From assembly GCA_032164245.1 (NCBI GenBank), contig JAVMKO010000010.1, positions 31,756,189 through 31,820,188 of the forward strand: a stretch of DNA of 64,000 nucleotides, in the 5' to 3' direction. Shown piece after piece: positions 8,540-20,796 of this stretch. The translations under genes were made by a program, and so were the position numbers. The notes below the pieces were generated by a model. That model had not been told where the DNA came from. It made no database searches and saw only the letters and a program-made list of their open reading frames with translations. Source of the stretch: Sternotherus odoratus (Eukaryota > Chordata > Testudines > Kinosternidae). Each line of letters starts with the position of its first letter. Position 1 is the stretch's first letter.

Positions 8540-11500
8540 ATCCTTTCTACAGGCCCGACCACTAGAGGGCACCATAGCAGCTCCCTTACAAATAGATATA
8601 GGGACATACAAACACACTCACACAAAGTACAGGACAACCCAGCATTATGGCTGCAATGTTACAATGTCACAAGATGACCAAATTGTGCACAGTTCTGTTC
8701 CAAGATCTATTACAATCCCATAGGCTGGTCTTGTCCTGTGGAAAGAAGGGGAAAATGGGATGGGTGGCAACCTCCATTTGACACTGGATTTTTTTAGGGG
8801 CAATCACTAGTGTAAGCAGGCAACCTCCCCTTCCTCCCCCAAACATGCATGAAAATATCATAAAACACTTGTTCATCCCAGAACACTACTCAGCTTATTC
8901 CAGTCAGATGCTTGATTTTTTAGACAGAATTTGAGATCTGTTCACACATCGACATTATCTCTCTGTGCTTTTCCAAAATGAAATAATGTATTTCTCTAGG
9001 TTTATAAGATTCTCCACTTTTTCTGTTGTACATAACTGAGAAAGACAATGCCAATATAATAGTGGCCCCATGTAATACATTATTATTCATTACTATTATT
9101 TGCATTACAGTAGCACCTGGAGACTTCAATTGAAACTGGAGTCTCATTGTGCTAGGCATTGTACCTATACCTAGTAAGAGACAATCCCTGTCCCAAAGAA
9201 TTTATTGTCTATGTAGCTAAAACAGCTAAAGGTGGGGGAGGAAACGCATGCTGTGATTTGCTCAGTGCCACACAAGTTACTGGTAGAGCCGCCTGTGTCC
9301 CCATCTATTTTCCCATCTACTAGATAGTACTGCATTTCTCACCTTTCCCTCCTTTCATCCCAAATATAGGGTCTCATCCAAAGCAGTATGAAATCAATGG
9401 GAGTCTTTCCATTGATTTTAACTGGTTTGGATCGGGCCCATAATTATTCACATTCAATCATCATTTGAGGTTCTGTGCCTTGGGACACAGAAAATAAAAT
9501 AAATAACTCTAAAACAACTCAGCTGTAATATCAATAGTCATCCTTTACTTCCAACTCAACTGATTATTCCAAGAAGCCTTCCCCAAGTCCATTCTGGTGG
9601 CATACAGAAAGCAGCCCTCTCCTGAATCTGATTTACTGTTTCAAGATGATTGGTTGCTGAGAAATTACCTCTGGATCGATCCCACCTGCACTGGCAGCTG
9701 ATTAAAGCCCTGGTGGGTTCTTCGCCAGCACTTTTGGGATGATGCTATAAAATATGGCCGATTCAGGATGATTGAATACCCTTTTATGATCAATAATGAG
9801 GTATGCCAAGACGACAGCAGGAAGCAAGGGATGGTTCTGCAGTGGCTGAGGGGTTTTACACACAGCTCAGGAGTAGCGAGAGCCCAACAGTGAGTCATTA
9901 TGGAGCTTCTTAGCCAGATGCATCCTCAGGCCTGGCTGCACCACTGCAAGGGGAGGGGATGGCTCGTGACTTCCATGCCAGCTCCATGCCACCAAGGGGC
10001 CCTAGAGATCCTCTTATGGGGAAATCAGCTGGCTTGAGACCTGTTTTACACCAGCAGAGCAGCACAAATATATCTGAATGTTTCGGAAGATACGTTCTCA
10101 TAGCTCATGCTTTTAGGCTTCAGCTGATGGCCAAAGGAGACAGGGAGGAAAGCAGGCCCCTCATACATGTATAGCACTGTGCAATTCCCTGGGTACATTA
10201 TGGGGCATTTTTACACTGCCCAGGCTCTGAAGCTTCAGCCGGAGGACTCTAGAGGTTATGGACTGATGGAATATTGATTTGGGGTGTCTCTTTGCAGACA
10301 ATGTGCCATGGCTGGGTAAGGATAGTGGGGGAGACTTCAGTCCCCCAAGGTTTGGAAGGCTCTGGATAGTCAGGAGCAGGACAAATCTGTGGCAGGATCT
10401 CAGCGCTGCAATGTAATGACTGAATCAAAGCCATTTAATTGTCAGATACAAACTGGCTGTGCCTTAAGGCAAAACACCTACGCTCAAAATCTGGGTGTCT
10501 CAGCTTGGACTCTTCAGATCAATAGGCACTAGACCTATGCCCTGAATAGGGAATTCCCAATTCCCTGTGCTCCAGTTAAGAGATCTCAGGATTCATGCTG
10601 TTCCTTCCCAAGCACAACGCCCTGTAACGAGAAACCCCCTCTGGATGTGGCCCCTGTCCTCTGTGAATCAGGGGCACTTCAGTCTAATGCAACACCAGTG
10701 TTCTTTAGTCATGATCAGTTTCCCACCACCAGTGTCCAGCTATATACAGGATTTACAGCTGCTTGGCCTGGCCAGCAACAGACTAGGAGGCTCCTATGTC
10801 CAGCCCTCCCCACCCATCTTTCTTCCAGCCTTATAGCTCCTGCTAATGAGGCTGGCAGGTGTGGTCAGTTATCAGGCAAACACAGGGTGGTTCACCCAGC
10901 CCCAATCCATTCTCCCTGATTGAGGCTGGAGTGGCAGGACCTGATTAAGGTCTTCTCCCTTAGAAGCACCCTGCAACACACACCCCCACCGCCACCCCCC
11001 ACACACATACAGAGCCCAGTGCGCTCTCTCCCCCCAGCATGTTCACGTGCTGTCCAGGTACCACCTTGCACCACTGCACCCCTGAACTGTGCCTTTTAAA
11101 GATGTATTTCACCTGCATCACACTGGCGCCGGGCCGAGGGGCCCCGCAACGTTGCTCCTCTTGTGAATCGATGCCAGCATTGCAAGATGCCCAAGGAGCT
11201 GTTAACTGCCCGTTTGCCCTTCATTTTCGGAACCACTTGGCAAGTTTCTTTCAACCTCCTGTTCTCTCCCAGCTAATGAGAACATTTGAGATAGCTTTCT
11301 GGCAGCACATTTGCCTTCCTCTCCCCGATATGGGGGATGGCTCGTGAAACACTGCCCCTGGAGAATCACTCAGACAGCAGGGTGGAACAACACTACTCTG
11401 TATGAATGCTGACTCTCTCTGCCTCTGCACTCCTGTGCTGGGGGGGAGCCCACACTAGGAATCCTTCCCTCCTGCAGAATCAATGAGGGAGGCCTGTTCC
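8540..11500. other. No gene seen; unassigned DNA with old repeats
   Basis: Holds a MIR/L2-type 3' tail on the minus strand (about 9060-9200), a hairpin-forming repeat at 9391-9418 and CA-rich tracts near 10975-11010. No exon-like structure is convincing. Confidence 0.5.
9060..9200 (-). repeat. MIR/CORE-SINE 3' tail relic
   Basis: Minus-strand order 'agacaataaattctttggga', 'cagggattgtctc', 'tacaatgcctagcacaatga' and a (TAATAATAA)-like A/T tail at about 9080-9105. This is the usual 3' end of amniote MIR-type SINEs. Confidence 0.6.
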
Positions 11501-11529
11501 TGGCAGGGAAACTACCCACCCCTACTTTG

Positions 11530-11625
11530 CCAGGACCATTGATTTGTTGTGTGTCTATCCAGCTCCTAGCACAGTGGCATCCTCACTAAGGGCTACTGTA
11601 ATACAAATAATAATACTAATGCTAT
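11530..11625 (+). repeat. MIR/CORE-SINE 3' tail relic
   Basis: 'ctcctagcacagtggcatcc', then 'ggctactgtaatacaaata' and a TAA-rich tail 'ataatactaat'. Same family as the relic at 9060-9200, on the opposite strand. Confidence 0.6.
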
Positions 11626-11699
11626 CGCCAAGGGGTATGTGGGCATGTCCCTGAGGCTCACAGTCCATTGTCTGGCACTGATTGGCAGTCCAAAAATGA

Positions 11700-11935
11700 T
11701 ACAGGGAGCAGTGCATGCAGTGCAGAGAGGACAGATGACCCAGTAGCTAGGACCTTAAAATCCAGGTTCAAATCCCTGCTCTGCCACAAACTTCCTGTCT
11801 GAGCTTGGGAAAGTCACTTAGCTTCTCTGTGTCTCAGTTCCCCACCTGTACAATGGGTGTGACAGCTCTGCCCTGCATCCAGGGGTGCTGTGAAGTCAAA
11901 TCCATTATAGATTGTGAGCTGCTCGAAGATACCAC
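11700..11935 (+). repeat. MIR SINE
   Basis: 'aggttcaaatccctgctctg', 'tgagcttgggaaagtcactt', 'agcttctctgtgtctcagtt', 'cccacctgtacaatgggtg' in order, the classic MIR body. It ends near 'gctgtgaagtcaaatcc'. Confidence 0.85.
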
Positions 11936-12234
11936 AGTGATGGGGACCAGATAGGTACCTAAGATAGAACTGGAGCAGGAAATGGGGCCATGTGTTCCTT
12001 CCTGGATTTGTATCTCTCATTTCCTTTCCTTCCTTCAGAGTCTTTCAGCTGTGTCTCTCTTTAAATCCCAGTTCCTGTCTTTTTAACTAGTTCTAGAGTT
12101 TGGCAAATAATGTATGGCAAATAATTCATTCAATGTGTTTCACTTCTTTGTCTGCCCACAGCTTCCTGATTTGGTTTGGTTTACTCATTATTCCAAACTA
12201 GTCACTGAAGAGTTTCTGATTCATTTGTGCCAAG

Positions 12235-12366
12235 CCAGACTTGAAGAAGAGCTCTGTGAAGCTCAAAAGCTTGTCTCTTCTGCCAACAAAGTTGGTCCAA
12301 CAGAAGATCTCACCTTACACACCTTGTCTCTCTAATATCGTGGGACCAGCACAGTTGCAACACTTT
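12235..12366 (+). mobile_element. Terminal fragment of a Penelope-type reptile repeat
   Basis: 'ttgaagaagagctctgtgaa', 'gctcaaaagcttgtctcttc', 'caacaaagttggtccaacag', 'caccttgtctctctaatatc', 'gtgggaccagcacagttgc'. The ending resembles the end of the PLE at 50405-50430 ('cagactaacacggctac'), which is why I place it with PLE-related sequences. Other copies lie at 14160-14290 (-) and 48094-48182 (+). The family assignment is inference. Confidence 0.5.
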
Positions 12367-13824
12367 GATTAATGATTGGGCTGTATAGCTTTTGTATGCA
12401 TTCCAGACTGGAAATCATGAGTTAAGTTGGTGAGTTTTAATTGGACATGTGGCGGGTCACAAGGTATCTTTCTGCTCCCTGATGGGATGAGTTCAATGTT
12501 GAGTCTAATTTCTAATGTGAATCCTCACAATTATTCCAACAAAATTTACTTTCCATGAATGTTCTCCAAAATTTGCTTCAATTTGGCTATTTCGCTGGAT
12601 GCTCCTGCCAGGAAGCTCATTGGCTGGGATATTTGCAGGGAGCAAACACAAGGGGTTTCAGCGTCTCTAGAAATCAGGGCCCAATGGTCTCAGAGTGGGA
12701 AGCGAAACACTGAGGCACACAAAAAAATCAGAGGTTACTTTTGAAATTCCAGACTTCTGCCTAAGTGACTTACTGGAGCCAATCGGTGAGTTATTCATAG
12801 AACTCCCAGTCACTGCCTCTCACAGCCTTATTCCCATGTATGTTTGAAATATGTTTGACCCTAGAAGAAACACCTGCCAAAAAATAACTTTGAGCCTAAG
12901 TGTTAGTGGCTCTTTTTGTTTCTCCAGGGAATCCTCCCAGAGTGTTTCCAATAAGAAAGGGGCAACACACGTCTTGGGCAGAGGTGAGGGGTGACCCTGG
13001 AAATTCCCCTGGGCTGCAGGGCTGCGTGCCAGGTTTGGCAGATGTAGCAATCCATGTGATGGAGGCAATAGCTTACTTGAAGCATCCTCACTCAGGTTAG
13101 CCAAAGAGGGAGACTTCTGTTGTGTGTGATACTTGCACTGCCTTCTGCGGTTTCAGTATTCGTGTCCTGCCATTGCAGATACCAGATTGGATAATGGCTC
13201 AGCAAACCCCACTGACTGCTGGGACAAGGATCCAGGACTTGCCCTTGTCCCACACTGGCCCAGTCTCTCTTCCCATTCACCAGTCCGTTGCGAGAGGACC
13301 CAATCGCTGGGCCCCATAGCCTTCCAATCTAACTATTAACTGTTTCTAGCTCTGGTCCTCTAGGGAATCCTCCCAGGCTTAGACCTCTTGTTTGATGCCC
13401 CCCTAGACTCAGTGTCTGAGACCCCCATTCATGAGCACATGCTCCTCCACCTAAGCTGTGGGTGTTCTGGACTTCCACTTTAACCCCTTCAGGGACAATG
13501 CAGCAGGAAAGCAAGGAACCCTGGCTTCACTGCAGTGACTTCATTTGTAAAGACTATCGCCAAGTCCTGAGATGTCCCATCCCCCAGTCTGAACTCACCC
13601 CTGCTGAGAGTCAACAGCATTTCAGTCTGGCCACTGTCCCTCCTGCCCAACCTGGCCATTTCTATGTAGCCATGGCCTGCCCCCTGCACAGAGCAGAGCC
13701 CTGCTTGTAAATCAGACCCCGGTCTCTGTGCCGTGTGCCTGGCCCAATTAAGAAGATCCAGACCCACCAGTTATGCTTGCCCCTTCCCCGCTGCAGGCCC
13801 TGTGGGCCAGATGAGAGGCAGTCT
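12367..13824. other. No gene seen
   Basis: Unassigned single-copy-like DNA. Short open frames on both strands lack splice context or recognisable motifs. Confidence 0.4.
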
Positions 13825-14066
13825 TAGGCTAGGTCTACCCTGCCACTTTCAGCACTAAAACTTTAGTCATTCAGGGGTGTGAAAAAACACACTCCTGAGC
13901 AACAAAAGTTTTAGTGCTGAAAAGCGCCAGTATAGACAGCTCATTTGGGTTGGGGTTGTCATTTTTTTATCATCAGGAGAGCTCTCCCTCAGCAATAAAA
14001 TGTGTCTACACTGCTTGTGTCACAGTGCTGCCGTGCTGTAACATGGACAGTGTAGATATACCCTTA
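13825..14066. mobile_element. Snap-back MITE
   Basis: Ends are inverted: 'taggctaggtctaccctg' at the left, and 'taagggtatatctacactg' on the minus strand at the right. Inside, 13847-13864 is a perfect inverted copy of 13905-13922 (18 bp), with a second near-perfect stem nested between them. It resembles reptile MITEs with a 'GTCTACACT' end motif. No coding capacity. Confidence 0.75.
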
Positions 14067-14159
14067 GAGTTAGTCCTTCAAGGAGGTGTCAAGCACCTTT
14101 CCGGGTGGGGTAGCGGCCTGTCGGTAATGCAGAACAACAGGCTGTCTTTGGACTTGTAC

Positions 14160-14290
14160 GTTGCAGTAGCATTGTAGCTGTATTTGTTCCAGGATACTAA
14201 AGAGATCAGGTGGGTGAGGTGATCTCTTTTATTGGACCAGTTTCTGCTGGTAAAGAAGTTGGTCCAGAAAGGTACTACTTCACCCAACCC
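14160..14290 (-). mobile_element. Terminal fragment of the Penelope-type repeat, minus strand
   Basis: Minus-strand reading gives 'ggaccaacttc', 'ggtccaataaaagagatcac', 'ctcacccacctgatctcttt', 'agtatcctggaacaaataca' and 'gctacaatgctactgcaac'. Same family as 12235-12366 but without its left part. Confidence 0.55.
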
Positions 14291-14299
14291 TCTCTCCTT

Positions 14300-16225
14300 G
14301 TGCTGGTGCAGTCCCAGTGTCCGGTGTTCCCACCCGGGGCAGAACAGATCAATACGTGCAGTGTGATTCAGACCCATTGCATGCTGTCACCGACCTCCTT
14401 CACCCTTCCAGCTGAGGGAACTGGCTAAGGAAGCTCTCAGTCCCTCGAGGCTGTGGAACAGGATTGTCACTTCAGACATCATGAGCAGGAAGGAGCTGAA
14501 GCAGTAACACAGGACATGCTGTTGTCTTACTACCTCCACAGGGACTCCTGGGGGAAGACGTTTTCCAGCCTCTACGCTGACTAACTCCTGAACTCAAAAA
14601 ACCCTGACATGACTCACATAGCTGCTCCCCTTGGGCCTGACCTTGAGCGTTCAAAGCGTTGAACCCTGGGGCTTCTTCACATCATTCCACCAATGGAGGT
14701 CAAGCATCACCAGAGAGAGGGGAGAGCTGGAAGCAGCTGGTTTGCATGATCATTCCATCACTCGAGGTCCAAAGGGAGGCTGGGGCTGGTGGTTAAACTT
14801 GCTTCCTTCCCTCTCCCTGTGAGCAAACATGCGCATGGCTTCATCTCAGCATGACCCTCCTGAGAACAGATGGTGGCATGCACAATGGGCAAGCGCTGTT
14901 TCTTCAGATCAATTCCTCAGACACGAACACGAGCTTTACTCCGAACGTCACATAGGATCACAGTGCCCACGCAGATGTTTACTTGGTGACAGGAAGAATA
15001 TCCTCCTGGCCTGGCTCATCACGCTTCCCCCACTGCACCCTTCAACTCATCCCTCTGGATTGAGATGTCATCCCCATCTGTCTCGCCCACTTGTGTCAGG
15101 GAGTTGGGTCTAGCTCCCCTGGGTACCAAAAGCGCAGTTAGAATATGCTGGAGTTTATCAAAGGGATGCAGGCCAGACAGTCATGAGCATAGAACTGGAA
15201 GGGCAGATTGGAATTCCATCATCCCCCACACTCCCTTTCCAGGGACCAGACCACAGTTAATTTAGGAGAATTGTCCTCACTGCCCGTAACCGTGTACTAA
15301 CAACGTCCCCGTCTATCAGCACCTGGTCCTCAGCTGGTGCAAACAGAATTCAGCAAAGCCCTGGTCATTTATGCCAGCTGACTCTCTGACCCTGTCGGGG
15401 GGCCATGTCCCTGGACTCTGCTGGCCTGAAGCTATGCAAATATAGGTGGGCTTTAGATCCTCTTACCACTTTGGAGGAGGATGACAAAGACTCAACTCGC
15501 TGCATGCTAAATCAGGCTGATTACACTATTCTCTGCTGCACTGAAATTTGGGGGGGAGAGGGGAATATCCCATAGGGAGGGTTATAAACTCCCATTGCCT
15601 TACAGGAGCCTCAAAGAGGACGCACAGACTCATCCCACTGAACACAAGAGGGAGATCGTCTCAACATGCTCGGGTGGTCACTAATAACTTTACCTCTCCT
15701 GTGCTATTCTCAGCAGAGAGAAAGCTCCAGTGTCTGATGAGCCAGAACAGAAATATCCAATGGCTCTCCTTTCTTTTCTATTTTTGCTGCAAGCTGGTTA
15801 ACCCTGAAATCCAATTATGACTCATTATTCATTGGAACGTCCCTCTTATCAAATGGACACATTGCAGAGCTGCTGAGCGGATTCCAAGTGTCAATGGAGC
15901 TGCAGATTATCCTGCTGAACTAAGGCACTAATAGGTGTGAACCCTGCACTAGTGTTCCCGTGAAGCCTATAAAACACAGGACCCGGGGACATGGATCCTG
16001 GCTTTTGGGCTCTCATGGTTGGAAATGCTGAAGCTACTCACTGGTTGGGAATGGGACTCCAGGCAGGCAATAGTGCACTAATATTGTACTTGGGGGCCAG
16101 AAGTGTGCATCCGGACACAAGCATGCACGTCTCCGGAGCATACCTCCCTCAGGGCCTTGACGTGCAAACCCCGCTGTTAGTGCATTTATTGACTGGAGTG
16201 TGAGTCCTGGCACCAGTGCACAACT
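14300..16225. other. No gene seen
   Basis: Unassigned DNA. An A/T-richer block at about 15780-15930 has TAAT/ATTA motifs and could be a conserved non-coding element, but this cannot be told from one sequence. Confidence 0.4.
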
Positions 16226-16229
16226 ACTT

Positions 16230-16370
16230 GGGAACTGCTATACCTGATCAGACCAGAATGCCATCTAGACTAGTATCCTGGCTCTGACTGTGGCCAGTCC
16301 CAGTCGTTTCAGAGCAAGATACAAGCATGCCAGTAGTGGATTATTATGGAATAGGCCGTGCCCAAGGGAA
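16230..16370 (-). mobile_element. CR1 3'-end fragment, minus strand
   Basis: 'tgatcagaccagaatgccat', 'ctagactagtatcctggctc', 'tgtggccagtcccag', 'tttcagagcaagatacaagc' is the reverse of the common CR1 3' end. Confidence 0.8.
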
Positions 16371-17800
16371 ATAGCCTGCACCCACGCCCATTGGCAGCTG
16401 TCCTGAAGCGTGGGGGTTTATGTAGGCATGTGCAAGGCAAACTGTGCCAATTGCTCCCACAGCTCGGAGCTGTTCCTGTGTGGTTCATTGGGGGTTCCTA
16501 ACATTGGCCCTTGTTTACCAAAGCACCTACGGTAAGTGTCCGCTTAACTTTTAAGGACTTTAAGTCCCATTCAACTCAATGGGGCTTAAGCACATGCTGT
16601 GCTGAATAAGGGACAGTTTGCTGAATGTTGTCGACCTTAGACCTAGGAAATTACTGCAGATCATTTTAGCAGAACCATCCAGCTAGTCTGGGATTACAGG
16701 AAGATACAGGCCTTGGAGCCAGCACCCTGCTCTGAAAGGAGCAGACCCCACTCTATATCAAATCTAACCTCAGCCCTGCCTGAGGCTTGGCTTTATTAAT
16801 AACAAGACAGTAATGACACAACACGCATACTAGCTCCTGTCTTTTCCTTGGGGTTGACTGTTCTTTGCCTCTGACCCTCCCAACCCTCTGTCCTAGGGCC
16901 TCTCACAGACCCATGCTCACCTTCCTTATACCTAGGGTGGAGCTAATCATTCACCCGCCCCACAATGAATCAGTGAACATCTCCCTCCTGGATTCTGAGA
17001 CCAGGGTGGAGTGTCATTAGAAGAACCAGCCTCCCTGTTACCTAGACCCACATGGTGTCATGTGCTGTCATTGTCTAGTGGTGACTAGGCCACATATTGG
17101 GGAGGGGAGGCCCTACTGCAACCTGGGCTATTAGAGGAAGTATTTTAGCTCAGGCTGTCAAAAGTCATTGTTTTAGATCCAAAGATCCCATGTTCAATGC
17201 CCACTGCAGCAGAGCGACCCAGAGGCATGGCCTTCCTCAACCTCCATGCTGCTCTTTTGATCCCTGCTGCCAGCACTGGGGTGCAGGTGAACCCAGTAGC
17301 ACCCCTAGTGGTAACCCCCCCCCCTTGTTTCTTCCTAGCCTCTCCCTTTCTCCACCCTTCATTCCACATTATCCCTCAAATTGGCAATTTCCACTTAAAA
17401 AAATTAAGTTACTGTAAAAAAACAAAAGAAGATGTAGCAAGTGAGAGATTAACTGTAAGAGTGAGTCAATTAATGCACAAGAGAAGGTGGCACTTTTAAA
17501 ATTAATGTAGTGCCCTGCTAAGCTTTCAAAAATGTTTTTGCAGCCTGCAGCCTTGTATGGAAAATAGCTTCTGCTTGACTGCTACTAAACCTCAAATACG
17601 GACACATTTTGCTGGATAGGAAATACAGAGGCTGGATTTTCCACACCCAGCATGTGAGTTGTGCCCACAATGTATGCACGGCACAAGCAGAAATGGGTAA
17701 TTTTACATGCAAAATGCTCATCTGTGACAGCAAAAGGGGCGATTCAGCACATAAATGGGAACCTATTTGCATGCACAATGAGCTGTGGGGATAAGGAAGA
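16371..17800. other. No gene seen; one hairpin-repeat copy
   Basis: Near 16530-16615 a copy of the reptile repeat with 'aactcaatggggcttaagca' is seen. The rest is unassigned. A C-run lies at about 17317-17325. Confidence 0.4.
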
Positions 17801-17809
17801 AGATAGGAT

Positions 17810-17945
17810 TGTAGTGCAGAGATAGGATAGGAGTCAACAGAGGCGGGTTCTGTTCCCAGCTCTAGCATGAACCCAGTGTGTGATTCTTGGGGAAGTCACT
17901 TCCCGTCTCCATGCAGGTGCATTTCCCCAGGGAAAATGACGGGTC
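17810..17945 (+). repeat. MIR SINE fragment
   Basis: 'ttctgttcccagctctagca', then 'cttggggaagtcacttcccg' and 'tctccatgcaggtgcatttc', a diverged MIR body. Confidence 0.65.
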
Positions 17946-18639
17946 TGTATCTAGCAGCGGTGGTGTTGGGAGCAGCCTGGAAGAACCATACCTCACATGT
18001 AACATCCTCCACCTATTTTCCCCTTTGCTTGTGAAGCAGCTGTTCAGACCATGATTTTCTAGATTGAATTTGTTATTTAAAATTAATTGCCAAATTGTTC
18101 CTGGGTCTCAATCATGATCTGAACTTTGTTCATAGCAGATAAAAACCAGTCTGTCCCCTGGGCTCAGGGAAAAATATCAGTGTCTTGAGACATATCATCC
18201 CATCTCTGAAGAAATTAAGTGGAGGGGAAAGAGGAGATTTTCTCCTGGGGAGTTTTGTTCTCCTGGGAGGATGTTTCACCCGCAGTTTATCACTGTAGGG
18301 CCTCTAATGTGCACAAGTGCATGTCGCAGGTCAGGTCCGTGGCTGGCTAACAGGCTGCATTTGTCTCCATTATTAACCGACATACTGCACTACAATTCCC
18401 AGCAGCCTATGGGAAAAGGGTATTCAGCCACGCTGATCGATAAAGCTTTTTTGAGGTTGGAGCAGCCTCACGGTCTGATAGCGATCATAGCGTCCTGAGC
18501 TCACCATTCAGTGAATGGAGATGGATGTGGGCAGGCAGCTGACCCCAGGCTCAGGTATTGAGGGCCAGACACAAATTGCCAGAGGCTTTTCAGGGGTCAG
18601 ACAGGGACCTTCTTTTGTTTTGTTAGGCCAAAGGAAGGC

Positions 18640-19475
18640 AGCGAGGCCTGAATCTTGGTTCTTTCCTTGCAGGGCAACATCTTTGTTCTGTGCTTGTACA
18701 GCGCCTAATACAGAGGGGTCCTGGGCAAGGACAGATGTTCCTAGCCCAGAGATGGGCAAATTACGGCCAACTGGCCACATCCGGCCCATGGACCTCTCCT
18801 GCCCAGCCCCCAAGCTCCCAGCTAGTGAGGCTCCCCACGCTCCCTCCCCCTGCTGTCTCTCCTCTCCCGCAGCCTCAGGGCGCTGCACAGGCAGCACTCT
18901 GGCCCATAGCTCCTGCCCATTGCTTCAGCGGGGAGCCAGGCATGTGGCATGATCTGGTAAGGGGGCCCGGGCCAGGGGGTTGGATAAGGGGCAGGGAGTC
19001 CTTGGGCGGCGGTCAGCAGGGACAGGGAGTAGGAGGCAATTGGATGGGGCAGAGGTTCTGGGGTGGTGGTCAGGGGATGCAGAATGGGGAGGGTTGTATA
19101 GGGCATGGGAGTCCCGGGGGGTCTGTCAGGAGGCATGGGGGTGGATAGGAGTCGCAACAGTCAGGGGACAGGGAGCAGGGGGGACAGTTAGGGGGTGGGG
19201 TCCCGGGGAAATGATTAGGGCCGGGGGGTCTCTGGAGGGGGCGGTCAACAGACAAGGAGCAGGGGGGTTGGATGGGCTGGGGGTCTTGAGAGGGAGGCAG
19301 GAAGTGGGTGGGGGTTGGATAGGGGGCAGGGCCAGGCTGTTTGGGGAGGCACAGCCTTCCCTACCCAGCCCTCCACACAATTTTGGAATCCCGATGTGGC
19401 CCTCAGGCTAAAAAGTTTGCCCATCCTTGTCCTAGCCACTTTGACCCCAATAATAATGATGCTGAACTTCCACCG
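18640..19475 (+). repeat. MIR-type SINE tail, split by a hAT insertion
   Basis: The left piece, 18660-18746, carries 'gtgcttgtacagcgcctaat' and 'agaggggtcctgg'. The right piece, 19438-19470, carries the A/T tail 'caataataatgatgctg'. Joining across the hAT element gives the usual order of a MIR 3' end, so the hAT inserted into an existing SINE. Confidence 0.65.
18747..19429. mobile_element. hAT-type non-autonomous DNA transposon with 8-bp target duplication
   Basis: The left end is CAGAGATGGGCAAA; the right end on the minus strand is CAAGGATGGGCAAA. An exact 8-bp duplication TCCTAGCC flanks both sides (18739-18746 and 19430-19437), the hAT hallmark. The interior (about 18950-19340) is G-rich with loose repeats of 'ggttggatagggggcaggg' type. 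Long frames on either strand in this region come from the G-rich repeats and are not genes. Confidence 0.9.
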
Positions 19476-19639
19476 CTGGTATCACTAAACCAGAACCCTT
19501 CATTCAGCCCATCTACTAGCGCCCACCTCCATAACCCTAATGGTTGGGATTTCCCTGCGTGCTGTGAAGCTTCTGTTGATGTCAGCAGGAGCAGAGGGAA
19601 AATCTCATCCTCTGTGTAATAGGAAGAGTCATCTGGTGG

Positions 19640-19790
19640 GGAGAGCAGGTGCCCAGGAGCCAGGTCTCCTGGATTTTCCTCCTAGCTCAGTTAGTGATTG
19701 GTTGTCTGATTTTAGGCAAGTCACTTCCTGTCTCTGTGGTGCAGTTTTCCCCTCTGTATAACAGGGACAATGCTACAGGCCACCGTTCCA
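19640..19790 (+). repeat. MIR SINE
   Basis: 'gagccaggtctcctggattt', 'ttttaggcaagtcacttcct', 'gtctctgtggtgcagttttc', 'ctgtataacagggacaatgc' in MIR order. Confidence 0.75.
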
Positions 19791-20079
19791 GGGGCTCCTT
19801 TACACTGCTGCGGCCCTTTCGCCCTGCACAAAGACTCCCCCTTTCAATATCAAGCTGTGACTAGTTGCCTTGGAAGCACTTAGGGTTCTGTGTGCTTTCA
19901 AACAAAGGGGCAAACCATGCACAGTCTCACCGCACAGGCTGGAGGCAATTTACAAAAGCATCTGGAGGAGAACAGAGATGAAAGGGGAGCTGGGAATCTC
20001 ATAGGCTGAAACTAGCATGTTCCGGGGGAACTCATTCCCTAAGGGCTGGAGTTGGGAAAAGTTCTGTCTAATAATTATT

Positions 20080-20285
20080 TATCACTCATCTTCTTCAAAG
20101 CACTTGATAAACATTAGCCAGCTGACCCTCATGCCACGCAGTGGAGATAGGGAAGTAGTGATTATTTCCGTTTCACAAATGGGGAAACTGAGGCAAGTGA
20201 GGCTGAGTGACTTGCCCAAGGACACAGAAGGAATCAGTGTCAGAGCTAGGACCAGTGCTTGGAAAAGTTCTTGCCGCCTAGGCCA
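20080..20285 (-). repeat. MIR SINE, minus strand
   Basis: 'ttccgtttcacaaatgggga', 'aactgaggcaagtgaggctg', 'agtgacttgcccaaggacac' is the well-preserved reverse of MIR, with the tail at 'cttcaaagcacttgataaac'. Confidence 0.85.
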
Positions 20286-20672
20286 TTGCTCACCATAGAC
20301 TATGCCCTTTTGCATCTCCTGCAGCCAGGCTCAGACAGGGCCATGGGGCAAGTAGGCATTTGCCCAAAGGGCCAGTCTGCTGCTGCAGAGTGTTGGTTTT
20401 GATCATTTTTCCAGTACCTAGTCCTTTGGCCAGGAGAGCAAATGGCACCCAAATCAGAGATCCTACTCACTCACCCTCCCTGAGGCGGATTCTCCCTTCA
20501 GTGGGGACCAGATTTCTCCACTCCAAATGACTTTGAATCTCCATTGGCATGTAAATCTGATCCCAGGAGACCTGGTGGCATGGGGCATAACAATCCTGCC
20601 AGCAGCGCTCCCTGTCCCAGGGTGCTGGGGTGAGATGAGAGGCCCTGGCTAGGAGGAAGTGTTCCCAATATG

Positions 20673-20796
20673 CTACCTTGTCTACACTAGAGGCACTGCT
20701 ATGGCACTGTAGCACCATGGTGTAGATGTTTCACACCTCCCCTCTCCCCCAGCAATGTCATTATATTAATCTAAATATTAAGTGTAGACCAGGCCC
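20673..20796. mobile_element. Short MITE
   Basis: The ends 'ctaccttgtctacact' and, on the minus strand, 'gggcctggtctacact' are inverted. Length is 124 bp. The interior has no coding capacity. Same 'GTCTACACT' end class as the element at 13825-14066. Confidence 0.65.

Noticed and set aside
18690..19411. Gly- and Pro-rich open frames on both strands
   Set aside because: They lie inside the G-rich interior of the hAT element.
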